From Paratrimastix pyriformis (lineage: Eukaryota; Preaxostyla; Paratrimastigidae): a stretch of DNA of 31,327 bases. The stretch covers positions 1-31,327 of the forward strand of contig JAPMOS010000304.1 in NCBI GenBank assembly GCA_027972325.1, given 5' to 3'. Positions within the stretch are counted from its first letter, which is position 1; every line of letters begins with the position of its first letter. Position numbers and translations under genes: made by a program. Under the pieces are notes generated by a model that made no database searches, was not told the DNA's origin, and saw nothing but the letters and a program-made list of their open reading frames with translations. Shown piece after piece: positions 18,139-28,999 of the stretch.

Positions 18139-20675
18139 AGGCGGCTTAGAGGATCTCGGAAATGCTGGTGGTCTCTCTTCTGGCCATGTCTCAGACTCTG
18201 CGGAGCCACTCAGTCTGTCGAAACACCTGGTTGGCAAATATTTCAGGCCAAAATCCTTCATGGGTTTTTCAGGATCGAACAATGAGATGAATGGAATGCT
18301 AGGTCAACGGTTATCCGGCGAGGGACGCCCGTGCACTCGCTCTGGGCCCACGTCAGTGGATGACCTCCGCTATCAGCGTTTAGTCCACGTGTGACTCTGA
18401 AATTCGCACGATTACTGGTCACGCGCGCAACTCATTTCGCGCTCAAGTTCTTCTCAAGCCGGTCTTCCATCTGGGGTTGATTGACCTGGTCGCTCGGGAG
18501 GGAGAATATAGCGAACGCTCCGAGTCACTTCTGAACAATCGACCAGTTGTCTTGTGGGTCTGCACTTGGCATCTTCACGTCGCCCTCTTCATTCCGTGGC
18601 CATTCTTTGTGCCAGAGGGCAAACCTCCCACTTCGAACCTCTCACTTCGCCAGAACGTTTGGCTTCGACCATCTTCGCGTGGCCGTGTTGTCGCGGAGCC
18701 CATGTTGTCGCGGGGCAAGGCATCATGTCCACCACGCACCGTTCGACCAGGGAGCCGACTCATGGCCCTGATGATCTGCGGGCACACAGGCGCGCACGTT
18801 CCTGCGGCACAACTCGCAGGATTTTACAACAACGCACACTGCGAGCTTCTCCCTCTTCAACACACACTGGCGGTTGCAAGAGAGGAGCTTCATCTATTTT
18901 GGGCGCGCACCAGGGGAGCAGCCAACTCCCCGGTTTCAGATCGGAGACACGATGACTCGGTCCGGACTCCATGTCCCACATGGAACCATGGCGGTCGCCA
19001 CACCACGTTTCAGAGGTCTTATACTCTTTCGGAACCGAGGGAAACACCCCCCGTTGCTCTTTCACACGAAATACGTTTAGGAGGGAAGCATCGTGTGCTC
19101 GACATGCCTGGGCCACCACCCCGCGCGGGACCGGGTGAGCATGACGTTCCCCCTGGGGGGGGGGGAAGGGCCTGATCTAACAGATGTCCCCCAAGAGGAG
19201 GAGACGTGTTCTAGGGAACGGGTCTGTCTTTCCTCAAGTCCAGGATCGCGAGCTTCCAGGACACACACATAGGCCCCACTGTCGAGTTCTCTACTTCGAC
19301 CATGCACACCAGGGTTGTCCACCCCTCGTGACGGGGGTCTGCATCTGGCCTGGGGACTGGCTCCCCCTTTTGCAAAAATGTGAGCGGTCAGGTACCCGAC
19401 ACACGTGAAGGAGAATGGAACGTGTGACGGAGTGCCTCGTTACAAAGTCTGGCTTCGTGAAAGAGCCCTTCCCTGACTCTGGGTGCGTAGAGACGAGCGT
19501 GAGGTCATCGCAGTTGTCCTCTTCTCCTGGCCCATTGGACCCACAACACCCGACGGGAGTGTCCCTGGTACCGTTCCTCCCGGGGACAACATCGCCCGGA
19601 CAAGAGTCATGCTCACCGCGGACCCCACCAGAAAGGCTCCCATGACCCACGGGCTGCTCAACAACTCCTCAGTTGCCCAAGCCCAAGATCGTGAGCGTCC
19701 TGAACTCACACGTTGGCTCTTCTGTGGCCAGGGCATCCATGCTGAAAGGGGCGAGTGCCCCACTTCGGCCATGCACATCGGGGTCTCGTTGCGGGGTTCT
19801 TCGCGCGGATTGGGGACTGCCTGCTCCTTTGCAAAATGTGAGCGTCGGGTCAACGAACGCACGTCCTCGTCCCCTCCACCCGATCGATGAGACTGACACA
19901 CTGGCGGCCGTTCCCTTTGGGACCCCATTGGGGGCACGGGAGGAGCGCCCCAGGGGTCCGGCGCTCTACAAGTGGGGCCCCAAATGAAGGTGGTGCAGCC
20001 GCAGCTTCCACCCGGCGAAGGGTGGTGGGACTAGGCGCCAGCGGCCGAGGGCGCTCTACAAATACCCCGTTCAACTCTCAGCCTGGGCACGAGACGTCGG
20101 GCAAGCTTGACGGGAGCAGAGAGGAAAGTCTGTCGTCGCATCCTCTCTCCGCCCTCTTGGGTGAAACACCACTCGTGATCTCTGCGCACTCTCCCTCCTC
20201 CGAGTGCGTGCCCTCAGCACCCACGTACACCTTCCAGTCCCTGCCCATCATTCCGGCTCATCCCATCCCCACCTCCGAGGGCCATGATGGGGCGGCTCCG
20301 TCCCGGGAGGGCGAGCATCCCTGTCTTGGACCCATCACGATCACTCCTGCTTGGGGTCACTCTGTCCATTCACAGGCAAGGCTGAGAACAGTGCACTTGT
20401 CCGCCTTGCCCACAGCCGGGTGGCATTATTCCATAGTATTTCTGCTCCCCTACTCGGTGCTCTGCGGTGCTGTCCTGCCTGGAGTGGGATCACACTTCAC
20501 ACACGGACGCGAACTATACTGAGAGCATTTGGTTGGGCGGGCCTGTGTTTGTCTGCGCCCACACCCTCACACAGACCGTACAGGGTCAGAAACAACAACA
20601 CACTGTGAGACGTCAGGGACGCGCGCATACTTGTGCACCCACGGGTCCCACGCTCGGGGATCGAGAGGTCCCAAC
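18139..20675. other. Repeat-bearing stretch without a supportable gene
   Basis: ORFs up to about 230 codons exist on several frames, but none has a recognisable domain or intron pattern. Two diverged direct copies of about 200 bp lie near 19,200-19,410 and 19,660-19,865, sharing CCATGCACA, TGGGGACTG and GCAAAA.TGTGAGCG at an offset of about 460 bp. The region may be old, fragmented repeats. Confidence 0.4.
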
Positions 20676-20814
20676 AGCGAGGAATCATCGAGACTCTTCT
20701 TCTTCCCAAACCCCCAGGAAAATAGACATCACGTCAGGCAACGCAAAAAGCGGCACTGACCACAAATAGAAAGAAATTCCATGTCAGCTGACACGGATAG
20801 TGTACCCTGCCCTT
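20676..20814 (-). repeat. DIRS terminal repeat, copy 2 (3' end of the element)
   Basis: The first 42 bases (20,676-20,717; starts AGCGAGGAATCATCG) are the exact reverse complement of the left arm of the internal complementary region, which defines the end of the element. Positions 20,701-20,814 match 11,002-11,115 at 113 of 114 sites. Confidence 0.8.
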
Positions 20815-21071
20815 GCGTAAGCACGTCAAAGGGGCCGGGCACCACTCCGGAAGGTGTGGTCAGGCCCAGACGCATCCCAAAGAAAGAATGTAGAGAAGAA
20901 AGACGAGAGAGACAAAACAAAAGAGGCTTTCAAAGATTGATCAAACATCGGCACAATAAAATTCAACTTCTCCTCCCCATGAGCCGCCGAAGCTCACCCC
21001 GGTAAGCATGTGTCTGCGGAGGGAAAGAGGAGGGTGGAGAAACCTCCGGCTTACCAGGTCACGCAAAAAAA
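20815..21071. other. Spacer between terminal repeat and RGG-rich ORF
   Basis: No gene seen; includes A-rich purine stretches (AGAAAGAATGTAGAGAAGAA). Part of the DIRS-like element by position. Confidence 0.4.
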
Positions 21072-21647
21072 TCAGGGAAAAATACAGAGGGGGCGAAGCC
21101 TCAGAAAAAGACCCCGGGGACGAAGCGCCTTCCATTCACTTCTTCCCCCCTCCGCAGCAGACTCCTCAGCGGAGCTCTTGCCACGGGCAGAAGAGGCGGC
21201 CGAAAAGAACTTGCGGCCGCCACGGCCACGGCCACGGCCACGAGTAGCACCCCGAGACCATCCTCGGGTCGCGCCTCGAACAGCAGAGCCTCCGCGTCCG
21301 CGCGACGAGACCCAGTGTCCACTGCGGCCGCGGTGGGTGTTGGAAACGACCACCCTCGACCCATCTTCCAGAGTGAAGAGGCGCGTAGCGGCCTTGGGGT
21401 GATCGTAGCCTCGCTTGGCCGCGGTCAGGCGCCGGTTGGCGTTGTAGACCGAGAGTTCCTTGCCCGGGTCCAGCGCGAGGGCTGTGTGCGGGCGAGTGTG
21501 GTTGTGTTGTGACAGAGGGGGGAAAGGTAACATGACCTGTCTCCCCTCCCACCCTTTGCTCCTCAAAATGGCAGGAAGAGCAAAGGTGGTGTCGGCAGGC
21601 TCAGGAGGTGGTGAGGCAGTGGGGCTGTAAGCCATGTGGTGCTCCAC
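21072..21647 (-). CDS. RGG-rich ORF between the ICR and the terminus
   Basis: 191-residue open frame. The first part contains HNHTRPHTALALDPGKEL and FTLEDGSRVVVSNTHRGRSG. A Gly/Arg tract follows (GATRGRGRGRGGRKF) and then a Ser/Ala-rich end. RGG tracts commonly bind RNA. The TRPHTAL string recalls the segment near the catalytic Glu of some rve-type integrases and transposases, but too little surrounds it for a call. In canonical DIRS elements the internal complementary region lies close to the terminal repeat, so an intervening ORF is unusual. It could be an accessory, nucleocapsid-like protein of the element or a captured piece of host sequence. Another insertion is also possible. Confidence 0.4.
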   Translation of the reverse strand: MEHHMAYSPTASPPPEPADTTFALPAILRSKGWEGRQVMLPFPPLSQHNHTRPHTALALDPGKELSVYNANRRLTAAKRGYDHPKAATRLFTLEDGSRVVVSNTHRGRSGHWVSSRGRGGSAVRGATRGWSRGATRGRGRGRGGRKFFSAASSARGKSSAEESAAEGGRSEWKALRPRGLFLRLRPLCIFP

Positions 21648-21670
21648 GCCACCAGGGAGGCGGGTGGGAG

Positions 21671-21793
21671 TATTTCTGGGGGTTTGGGAAGAAGAAGAGT
21701 CTCGATGATTCCTCGCTTCAGCCTCGGAGCCTCGGCGAACGAGTAATCAATCTCGACGACCTTCATCTTCCCAAACCCCCAGGAAAATAGACA
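21671..21793. repeat. DIRS internal complementary region (ICR)
   Basis: Left arm 21,671-21,717 reads TATTTCTGGGGGTTTGGG and ends GATTCCTCGCT. Right arm 21,717-21,793 starts TTCAGCCTCGG and ends CCCCCAGGAAAATAGACA. The arms are imperfect inverted copies of each other. The left arm is complementary to the terminus at 20,676, and the right arm is identical over 77 bp to the terminus at 10,953. An ICR joining both ends is the defining DIRS feature, thought to template the circular junction. The recombinase reading frame runs into it, as in other DIRS elements. Confidence 0.85.
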
Positions 21794-22922
21794 GCATGCC
21801 AAAGGAATCACACTGCCTCCCAACTCGTGCCTGCCAAAGGGGGGAACCCCTAGGGGTCCCCTTGTCAGGTTCAGCGGTCCCCGACATTTCATGAGGTTTG
21901 CCACTGAACCGACCCGCCAACAGTGCCTCGTCGAAGCGATCCGTGACTCCTTCCACTGTGCGACCATAGTGCATTTGGTAGGTGCTGGACCTGGAGCTCC
22001 AACGAAACCTGGTCAGAATCTGTGGCAGTGGAATGCCCAGTGCAGCGGCTTTCGACGGGGCGGCTGAGCGAATTGAATGGGCACCCCACTGCAGGGGAAT
22101 GCCTGCCACCGTCATCGTCGAACGCACGCAGTTCCGGATCCAGTCTGCCGAGATGGCTTTGCCCACCCTGCACTTCACAGAGTGATCCCGTGGAAAGACA
22201 AAGAAGGTGTCCGACACTGCCTGACCCGCAACCGCTGGTTCCGTCGGCCGCTTGGTCAGCCACTGTTTCATGGCGCAGTGTAGGCACAGTGGGTTGTCGG
22301 GAGCCCCGACCACCTGGACCCATCGAATCTTGGTGTTGTGTGTCTCCTTCGGACACACCTTCAGCCGAACGGAGTGCTCACACCCCGGCTGGCCGAACTC
22401 AAAGCGTGAGTCGGAAAAGAGATCGAGGTCGTGTCCATGACCCTCAACCCCGCGATCTCCAACAAGCTGGCGACTTTACCAATGAGCCGGTTTTGGTCAA
22501 GGGTCGCATTGTCGGCCCACTCCCTCGAGCAATTTCAAGAGGTCTGCTAGGTCCCAGATCGGACCGAGGTCTTTGCCCCCAGCCGGTTTGTCCTTCCCGA
22601 TGCCGGTGACGACTTGTTTCACCAGTTTGCCTTCCGGGGATAGAGGGTGGCCACTCATGGTGAAGTACATGGACAGTGCTGAGCGACGTGCCCCTGCCGA
22701 GCCCGAGCTGAGGTCCCTCTCCATGGCTTCATCCGCGATGAACGAGGCGACCTGGACCTCATTCTGGTCGGTCGCCTCCGTGATCGGAGCCAGGTCTTTG
22801 AGCGCGCACCACTCTTCATAGCGGCGAATAATGTGTGAGTATTTCTTCGAGGTTTTCTCTGCCAATGACCTCTGAATGAAATAACCTGCCGCTGCCGACA
22901 GCTCCGGATGCTTGGGGCCCAA
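21747..22922 (-). pseudogene. DIRS tyrosine recombinase (fossil)
   Basis: The N-terminal part contains KTSKKYSHIIRRYEEWCAL, a SAM-like DNA-binding domain. The C-terminal part contains WGAHSIRSAAPSKAA, the H-x-x-R catalytic box, and STYQMHYGR, which holds the likely nucleophilic Tyr. In life it would recombine the circular DNA intermediate into the host genome. It overlaps the ICR at its end. Broken, with at least one break. Confidence 0.8.
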
Positions 22923-23116
22923 GCAGGTGCCTCTTCTGAGAGCTTTTTCTGGGCTGTGGGTGTGGGTATCGCGCGTCCTGGGGCAGGACCTTTCTTGCCC
23001 GGGCGAAACAGAGTTCCGTCCACGGGTGTCCCCGCGGCGTTCTGGGCATCACAGGCCCCACTCGTGGGTGCTTCCGACCGACCCGGCGGGTTTGTCACAC
23101 AGGACTCCGGGTGGTG

Positions 23117-25773
23117 TCATGAGAGTGGGGTGGTGGTGCTCTTTGAGCGCAGAGACGCTGCCAGCTCGGCTAAGGTCATGTCCTCTCCCGAGTCTGCGTC
23201 GACGTCTACAGTTCCCTGTCCCACTGTGGGATCAGGGGCTCGTTGCTCCCCACCAGGCCTCCGGGTCGTCGAAGATCCGGGCTGGACCCATGGGGTGCAG
23301 CTGTCGGTCCTGGAACTTCCGGACGAGGGTGAGATCCGGATTGGTGAGTGTCTGCCAACCCCACTCGAGGTGTGCCCTGGCTTGCCGGACTGGGTCCCCG
23401 ACACCTGTGTCACACAACACTCCCAGTGTGGGGGCCCAATTCCCTTGAGGTTGCGTGTCGTGCCTGCCAGGAATGTGTTCTCCTGCCGCGGTAAGGGTGG
23501 TGCCACTGCCATGTGCAGCATCACTGGCCACCACGGTGCCGATGTCCACACCGGGGTGAGGAGAAGGCCTCCCCGCTGCTCCCTCAACCGTTCCAAGACT
23601 CTGAGGATGAGCGAGAACGGTGGGTTGATCCACGGCACTTCTGAGGCTAGGTTCTGCCGAAAGAAGTCCACTCCCACCGCTCCCGGTTCCTTGACCAAGG
23701 ACCAGAACCGGGGGCACAGGTGGTTTCGCGCCGATGCAAAGGCGTCCACCGTCGGTTTCGTCCTGAGTTTCACCACCGCCCTGAAGAGGGCTGGGTGGAG
23801 CTGGTAATCTTCGGCGTCGACCCACCGCGAGAGCCTGTCCGCTCTCACGTTGTCGATGCCGTGAATGTGCTCTGTGGTGAGGGTGATCCGGTGTGTCTGA
23901 CAGAACTCCCAGAGTTTTCTCAACCGGGTGTTGAGCTGCTGACTCTGTGACTTGAGTCTGCCGACTGACCACACGACAGACGAATTGTCCGAGAACCAAA
24001 GTACGGACTTGCCCGTGACCTGTTCCCGGAACAGGTGGAGTGACCTGATGCCCGCTTCCAATTCGAGCGGGTTTATTGAACTGATCTCCTGCAGGTCCGT
24101 CACTCTCCACAACTCGTGTGCTGGGATGCCCTGCTCGATGCTCTGTGCCGGAGTCCTCAGCACTGCCCCCCAGCCCATCTCGGCTGCATCCGTGGTCAGG
24201 ATCAGCTCTGCTGGTGGGGTCCGAAGTGGGGTGCTGGTGGGGTACTGTGCATGTTCCCACCACTCCAAGTCCCTGTGTGACTCCTCCGAAAGGGTCACCA
24301 GTGCATGCCACCCCCCCTGCGCCTTGATCGCCGTGGACAGGTCGATGTTCAGGTTGCGCAAGTACAAGCAGGCCGGGCGAATCGTCTCCCTGCATGACGA
24401 CATGAACCCGATCACCGCTGCCAATGATTTGGCTTTGATGGTGGTGCACTGTTGGTGTTGTGCGCCATCTCTCACCTTCTGTGCCTTCTCGGGTGGGAGT
24501 GAGTGTCATCGCTCGAGTGTCGAGGACAAACCCCAGGAACTCCAGCATTTGAACTGGTTCCACTTGGGTTTTGTCCCAGCTGATCTCGAACCCGAGTGAG
24601 AGGAGGTGACGAAGGAGTGCCAGTGTATGCAGTTTGGTCTCCTGTGGTGACCTGCCCAACACCAGTAGGTCGTCGATGTAGTGGACTACCAAGATGCCGT
24701 GTCTTCGGGATTCCTTGATTGCCACTCTCATGGTCTTCGTAAAGATTCTGGGAGCCACATTCAGGCCGAATGGGAGGGCTTGGAAGCGATATTCCGTGCC
24801 CTCCCATTCGACTCCCAGGTATTTCCGGTGAGGTGGAAAGATCGGGATGTGAAAGTACGCATGCTTGAGGTCGATCTTGGTGGCCCACATCATGGGCTCC
24901 ACCACGGCTCCTCACCGTCTTCCACCCCTCCATTTTGAAGGAGGGGCAGAAGATGAAGTGATTCAAGGCGGTGAGGTCCAGGATCAACCTCCATTTCCCG
25001 CCGGGCTTGGGCCGCCCAAAATGGGAGATCTCATCCCTTTGTCCGACCCCCTGGATCGTTTTCAGTGCCGATATCCCAAGGTACTCCTGGACCACCGCCT
25101 CCAAGCCCAGTTTCTCCTCCCCACCAAGTGGTAGGGTCCCGGGACCACGCCCCCGGGTTGGTGGGGGTCCCTTGAACGGGATGTGAAACCCTTCCGATAC
25201 CACCTGTGCCACTTCCCGAGGTGGTCTGAGGGCCAACCACTCCTCCCGGTGCCGAGCCAGCCTGCCTGCCAGTGGTCCCCGAGGTGGGTGCTGTGCCAGC
25301 AGCCGCAGTTTGGCCTGCTCCCGGTCCCATTGAGGGTCCAGTCCGAGAAGGAAGGGTCCCTCCCCCCCAGGGGTTAGGGACTGTCCCTCCCCGAGCTGAG
25401 CCCCGGGCCGTGTTATGGGGTGAGGCAGAGTTTCCCCTGAGGGGTAGGGGTGGTGGGTTCCCGAGTTGGGTGCCTGCCCTCCCGGGACTTGGCCCTCCTC
25501 CGGTCCCGTGACGGGGTTGTGGGGGAGAGCGGGGACAAGACGGGGCGTAGAGGTGAGGGAGTGCATGACGGGTGGTGCAGGTGTGCTGGACAGACTGCTG
25601 CCGCCCTCCCTTGCTCTGGTCCCACTCCCGGGCCAGGTAGGTCTTGCCCTGCCATTTGATCTGGCCGTTTTGGGGGTTACTTTTATCGGCGCCACCCCCA
25701 GGGGCGCCTGGTCCCCCCACCCCCGCACCCGTACCGGAGGGGTGGTGGGGACGCGAGTCGCTGCCTCCGCCAC
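23117..25773 (-). pseudogene. DIRS reverse transcriptase / RNase H region (fossil)
   Basis: The reverse transcriptase start shows ISHFGRPKPGGKWRLILDL, then WATKIDLKHAYFHIPI, RFQALPFGLNVAPRIF and the catalytic HYIDDLLVLG. RNase H follows with ILTTDAAEMGWGAVL, WFSDNSSVVW and HIHGIDNVRADRLSR. A domain usual at the end of DIRS polyproteins comes last (DAFASARNHLCPRFWS, then WINPPFSLI and PVWTSAPWWPVM). The N-terminal 150 residues are Pro/Gly-rich linker. The set copies element RNA into DNA. The region is broken, with a few breaks. Confidence 0.85.
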
Positions 25774-26116
25774 TGAGGTGCATGAGCTTCACCGCCAACG
25801 CTAGCGGAACGTGTGAGTGGGTGTTTCCGGGACCCTGCCTCGCAGACCTCCCGCGTGTCCCCGCATTGGGGAGTGTGACCGCCTCTGACTGTGTATCGGT
25901 CCGTCTCGGGTTCACAAACCCTCGCCCAAGGTCGGCGGATCCTTCTCGCCGGTCTCTGTGTAGCCCCCACGTTCGGGACCTCCTTGGGTGACGCTCGCCC
26001 CGCTGAGGTGACGACGCTAACCTGGGGTGTGAGTTGCTGTTCCGAGTCCCCAACCTCGCAGACCTCCATGAGGGTTTCAGGTTTGCCCGACGAGATCGCC
26101 TCCGCATGTCCTTCCG

Positions 26117-27705
26117 TCAGCACCGTGTGCTGCCCTCTTCGGGGTCTCTCCGGTGAGTGCCTGCCTCACCTGGGGTAATGTCCTCGCGCGGAGGGTTCCG
26201 GTGGGTAGTGTTCCCATGCCGCGAGTCTCCCTGGGTGATGTTCCTCCATCGACCCGTCAGAGCCTGGACTGGACCCCAGGCCCGCCCCGACTGCCCCACG
26301 GGCTTTGTTGCCTTGTCCTGCTCTGAGTGTGAGAGTGACTGTGCGGTAGGGCTCATACAGACTGCCTCTCCGAGTGCTGGCGATGACGCCTGCGAGGGTG
26401 TGATCACCGGTGCTGATACGTCCGGTGCCGGTGGAACTGGTGCAGAAGTTGTTTCCAGTTTAGCCACGGTTGTGCCGAGTGGAACACCACAAGGACTGGC
26501 TTCCCGGACCAAAGACTGATGAGTATCGAGTATTTCAGCATTGTGCGGTGCGAGTTGGTGAGCAGCAGACCCTTCACCTTTTTCTTCTTGTTGATTGTAA
26601 CGTGTCTCTTGGCAAGACAACGCCACGGAGCGAGGAAAAGGAGGGCTGCACCCGAATTGAATGCCAATGAGCCTTCTGTGACCCCAGTTGGTTGTGGGCT
26701 CTGTGATGATAAGGCCAACGAGGTTGGTCGAAAAGCGTGCGCCAACGGAGGACCCGAGGGCAGACAAAATTCTGGGGACAGAAAGTGGGTTTTCTTGCGC
26801 CGTCTTGACTTTGGAATAACCCAGAGGTAGTCCGTGCTGTTTGACTTGGTGTTTTTGGGAGTGCCCGTGTCCACACCCAGTGTGGCAGAGGAGGCCATGG
26901 GCAGACCCGGGTTTAGTGGCTTTTTCCTGGCCTCGGTGGCCGTCGTGGCTTTGTTCTTCAAAGCCTCCAGCTCGCTGGCCTCGATGATGCAGGCCTCGGG
27001 CATCTTCGTCCCGTCCTCCAGCCGGCACAGTGGGCGCCACTCGCTCCGGCGGAGGTCGCTAAGGGTCCTCGTCGTTTCCTTGAGGGCATCCAGAGCCAGG
27101 ATGCCAAGGTTTCGAGCGGCCTCGAATGAGAGCTCAGACGGCGATGATGCCGTCGAAAGGTTGGCGAGTGCCACCAGAGTCTGTAGAGGGCGCATAGCGG
27201 AGAACACCCCTGCTGGAGCCCGAGCCAGCGCACTGTCCCGTTGAGTCGCCGCCTTCCGCAGGTCTGGATCAATGAGGCGTAAGGCACTAACTGGTGGTGC
27301 AACTGCCGGATCGGCCTTGCCTTGGTCTCGAAAGTTGGGAAACGCGCGGCCGACGTGAACAACGCGAGCGAATTCCTCTTGTGTCGGTGCTTCGTGTTGA
27401 AGACGATTGAATTGCAGCCCCAGCATCTGCAAAGTCTGTGCTTCTTTTCTGGTAAGGTTGGAGGAGTCACCACCTTTTGTAGGGGCCTCCTTCGCAAAGA
27501 TGTCCGGTAACTTGGCCGTTGGTTTGAAATAGATCTGTTGGAGAGTATCGAAGTAGTATTGTCCGACTTCCTCTTGATCTTGATCGCTTTCACCTTCTTT
27601 TTCTTCAGGATTTGTTGCACCCAACAGAGAGCTGTCACCCTCCGCTCCAGTGTCGCCTTCAGGGCACCACAGTGAACTTTTTTGTATGGCCAGTAAAACT
27701 GCCAA
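26117..27705 (-). pseudogene. DIRS gag-like region (fossil)
   Basis: First ORF of the element. Its better preserved part includes LQQIYFKPTAKLPDIF, LQMLGLQFNRLQHEAPTQEE and SELSFEAARNLGILALDALK, a helical protein with no zinc knuckle visible. In position and length it matches the ORF1/gag of DIRS elements, which should package the RNA. The first 40 residues are acidic. Toward lower coordinates the sequence becomes Pro/Thr/Ser-rich before the reverse transcriptase region. Broken, with more than one break. Confidence 0.6.
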
Positions 27706-27840
27706 TAAACTGAAAATTCATGCCGGCATTAACTGAAAATAAACTGGCCGAAAACTGCCCATACAATCCGTAAAACTGCCGGTATATTTGCCAGTAAATT
27801 GCCAGTAAATTGTTGAAACTGCCAATATATTGGACATACG
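27675..27840. repeat. AT-rich island with short repeats at the 5' edge of the DIRS copy
   Basis: Repeated AAACTGCC and GCCAGTAAA strings, a perfect palindrome ATGCCGGCAT at 27,719-27,728, and an imperfect inverted pair (TTGTATGGCCAGT at 27,682; ACTGCCCATACAA at 27,754). This contrasts with the GC-rich surroundings. It may be a small inserted element or the breakpoint where the 5' end of the retrotransposon was lost. Confidence 0.5.
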
Positions 27841-28270
27841 ATCAATTTCTTACCGCCAGCTTTACGAGTTGGAAGACCGATGGAACAGGGAGGTAGGGAG
27901 GAGGCAATGGGGGAGAATTGGATGTCAGGACGGGCGACGGAGTGACGGGACGAGGAGCGTAAGTAGTCGAGCTGAGTGTCCCATGCGCATCAAGAGGGGA
28001 ACGGTGTGGAGGCAGGTCAGCAGAAGCTGTTGATCCGTGGTAAGGATCGCACCGGTGCGGATTCTCGCCGGAGGAACGGCCGATGGAAGGAGCTGGAGAT
28101 GGAAAGAGAAGGGTGGGTGAAGGACTGAGGCAGGAGAGGCAGAGCAGGGAAGGGCGGGATGAGGTGGGGAGCGATGGCCAGACGGCGGGAGTTGAGGCTG
28201 CGGGGGAGGGGAGCAGAGAGTGCCAGGGGCAGCGAGGGTGGTGAGGAGCAGCGAGTGTGAGTGGTGGGGA
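27841..28270. other. Purine-rich stretch without a supportable gene
   Basis: G/A-rich plus strand, open for long distances on the minus strand because pyrimidine-rich DNA has few stop codons. No domain or splice pattern seen. Confidence 0.4.
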
Positions 28271-28990
28271 GGGAGAAGGGTGAAGGGTGATGGTCTGTGG
28301 TGGTAGTGGTGCATGGGGTGGTGGTGCTGTGGTGGTGGTACTGGGCTGGTGGCTGTGCAGGGAGTGGAGGTGCAGAGAGTTGTGGCGGTGCAGGGGGTGG
28401 GACTGGCGGTCCAGGGGGTGGTGCAGGAGGTGGTGCAGGAGGTGCTGGGGGTGGCGGTGGTTCTGGGGGTGGCGGTGGTTCTGGGGTGGCCTGGGGGTGG
28501 TGGGGTGGTACTGGCGGATTTGGGGGTGGCGCTCATGGTCCTGGGGGTGCTGATGGTGGTGCTGGGGTTGGTGCAAGTGTGCTGGGGCTGGGAGTGGGGT
28601 GGTGCTGGGGTGGGGTGGGGTGCTGGCGGCGTGGCGGTGGGGTGGTGCTGCTCGTGGCGGTGGGGTGGAGCTGGCGGTGGTGCCGGGGTGGCGGGTGGTG
28701 GCGGTGGTGGTGTTGCCGAGGTGATCGGGTCGTGCAGGTGCCGAGGGTGGTGTAGGTGGTGCAGGGGTGGTGCAGGGGCAGAGGGTGGTGCAGAGGGTGG
28801 GGTGGTGCAGGGGGTGGGGTGCAGGGTGGTGGGGTGGTGCCGGTGCTTGGGGTGGTGTCGGTGCTGGGGTGGTGCCGGTGGGTGGTGCCGGTGCAGGAAG
28901 CGATGACAAAGGATGACAGGAGGAGAGGAGGAGGAGGAGGAGGGAGGAGGAGGAGGGAGGAGGAGGAGGAGGAGGAGGAGGAGGGTGGGG
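28271..28990. repeat. GGT/GTG-rich and GGA-rich low-complexity tract
   Basis: Imperfect repeats of GGTGGTGCAGGGGGTGG type to about 28,900, then GGAGGA runs at about 28,918-28,985. The translations in all frames are simple (GGAGGGG, HPPPPPP, VVLG). Runs of G suggest G-quadruplex potential on the plus strand. Confidence 0.85.
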
Positions 28991-28999
28991 GTGAACCTT

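Larger units (their letters stand above)
20676..27705 (-). mobile_element. DIRS-like tyrosine-recombinase retrotransposon (fossil)
   Basis: Order on the minus strand: gag-like region, reverse transcriptase with RNase H, tyrosine recombinase, internal complementary region, RGG-rich ORF and terminal repeat. This is the DIRS arrangement; such elements integrate a circular DNA with a tyrosine recombinase and make no target duplications. The lower terminus is at 20,676. The upper terminus is not found anywhere to the right of the gag region within the window, so the copy appears incomplete there. The coding regions are broken, with roughly half a dozen or more breaks overall. Near-identity of its terminal repeat to that at 10,953 (113 of 114 bases) points to recent family activity. 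Confidence 0.85.

Noticed and set aside
21072-21647. Retroviral-type integrase call from TRPHTAL
   Set aside because: Only one short string resembles the integrase region; no zinc-binding or other catalytic residues are visible, and the element already uses a tyrosine recombinase.
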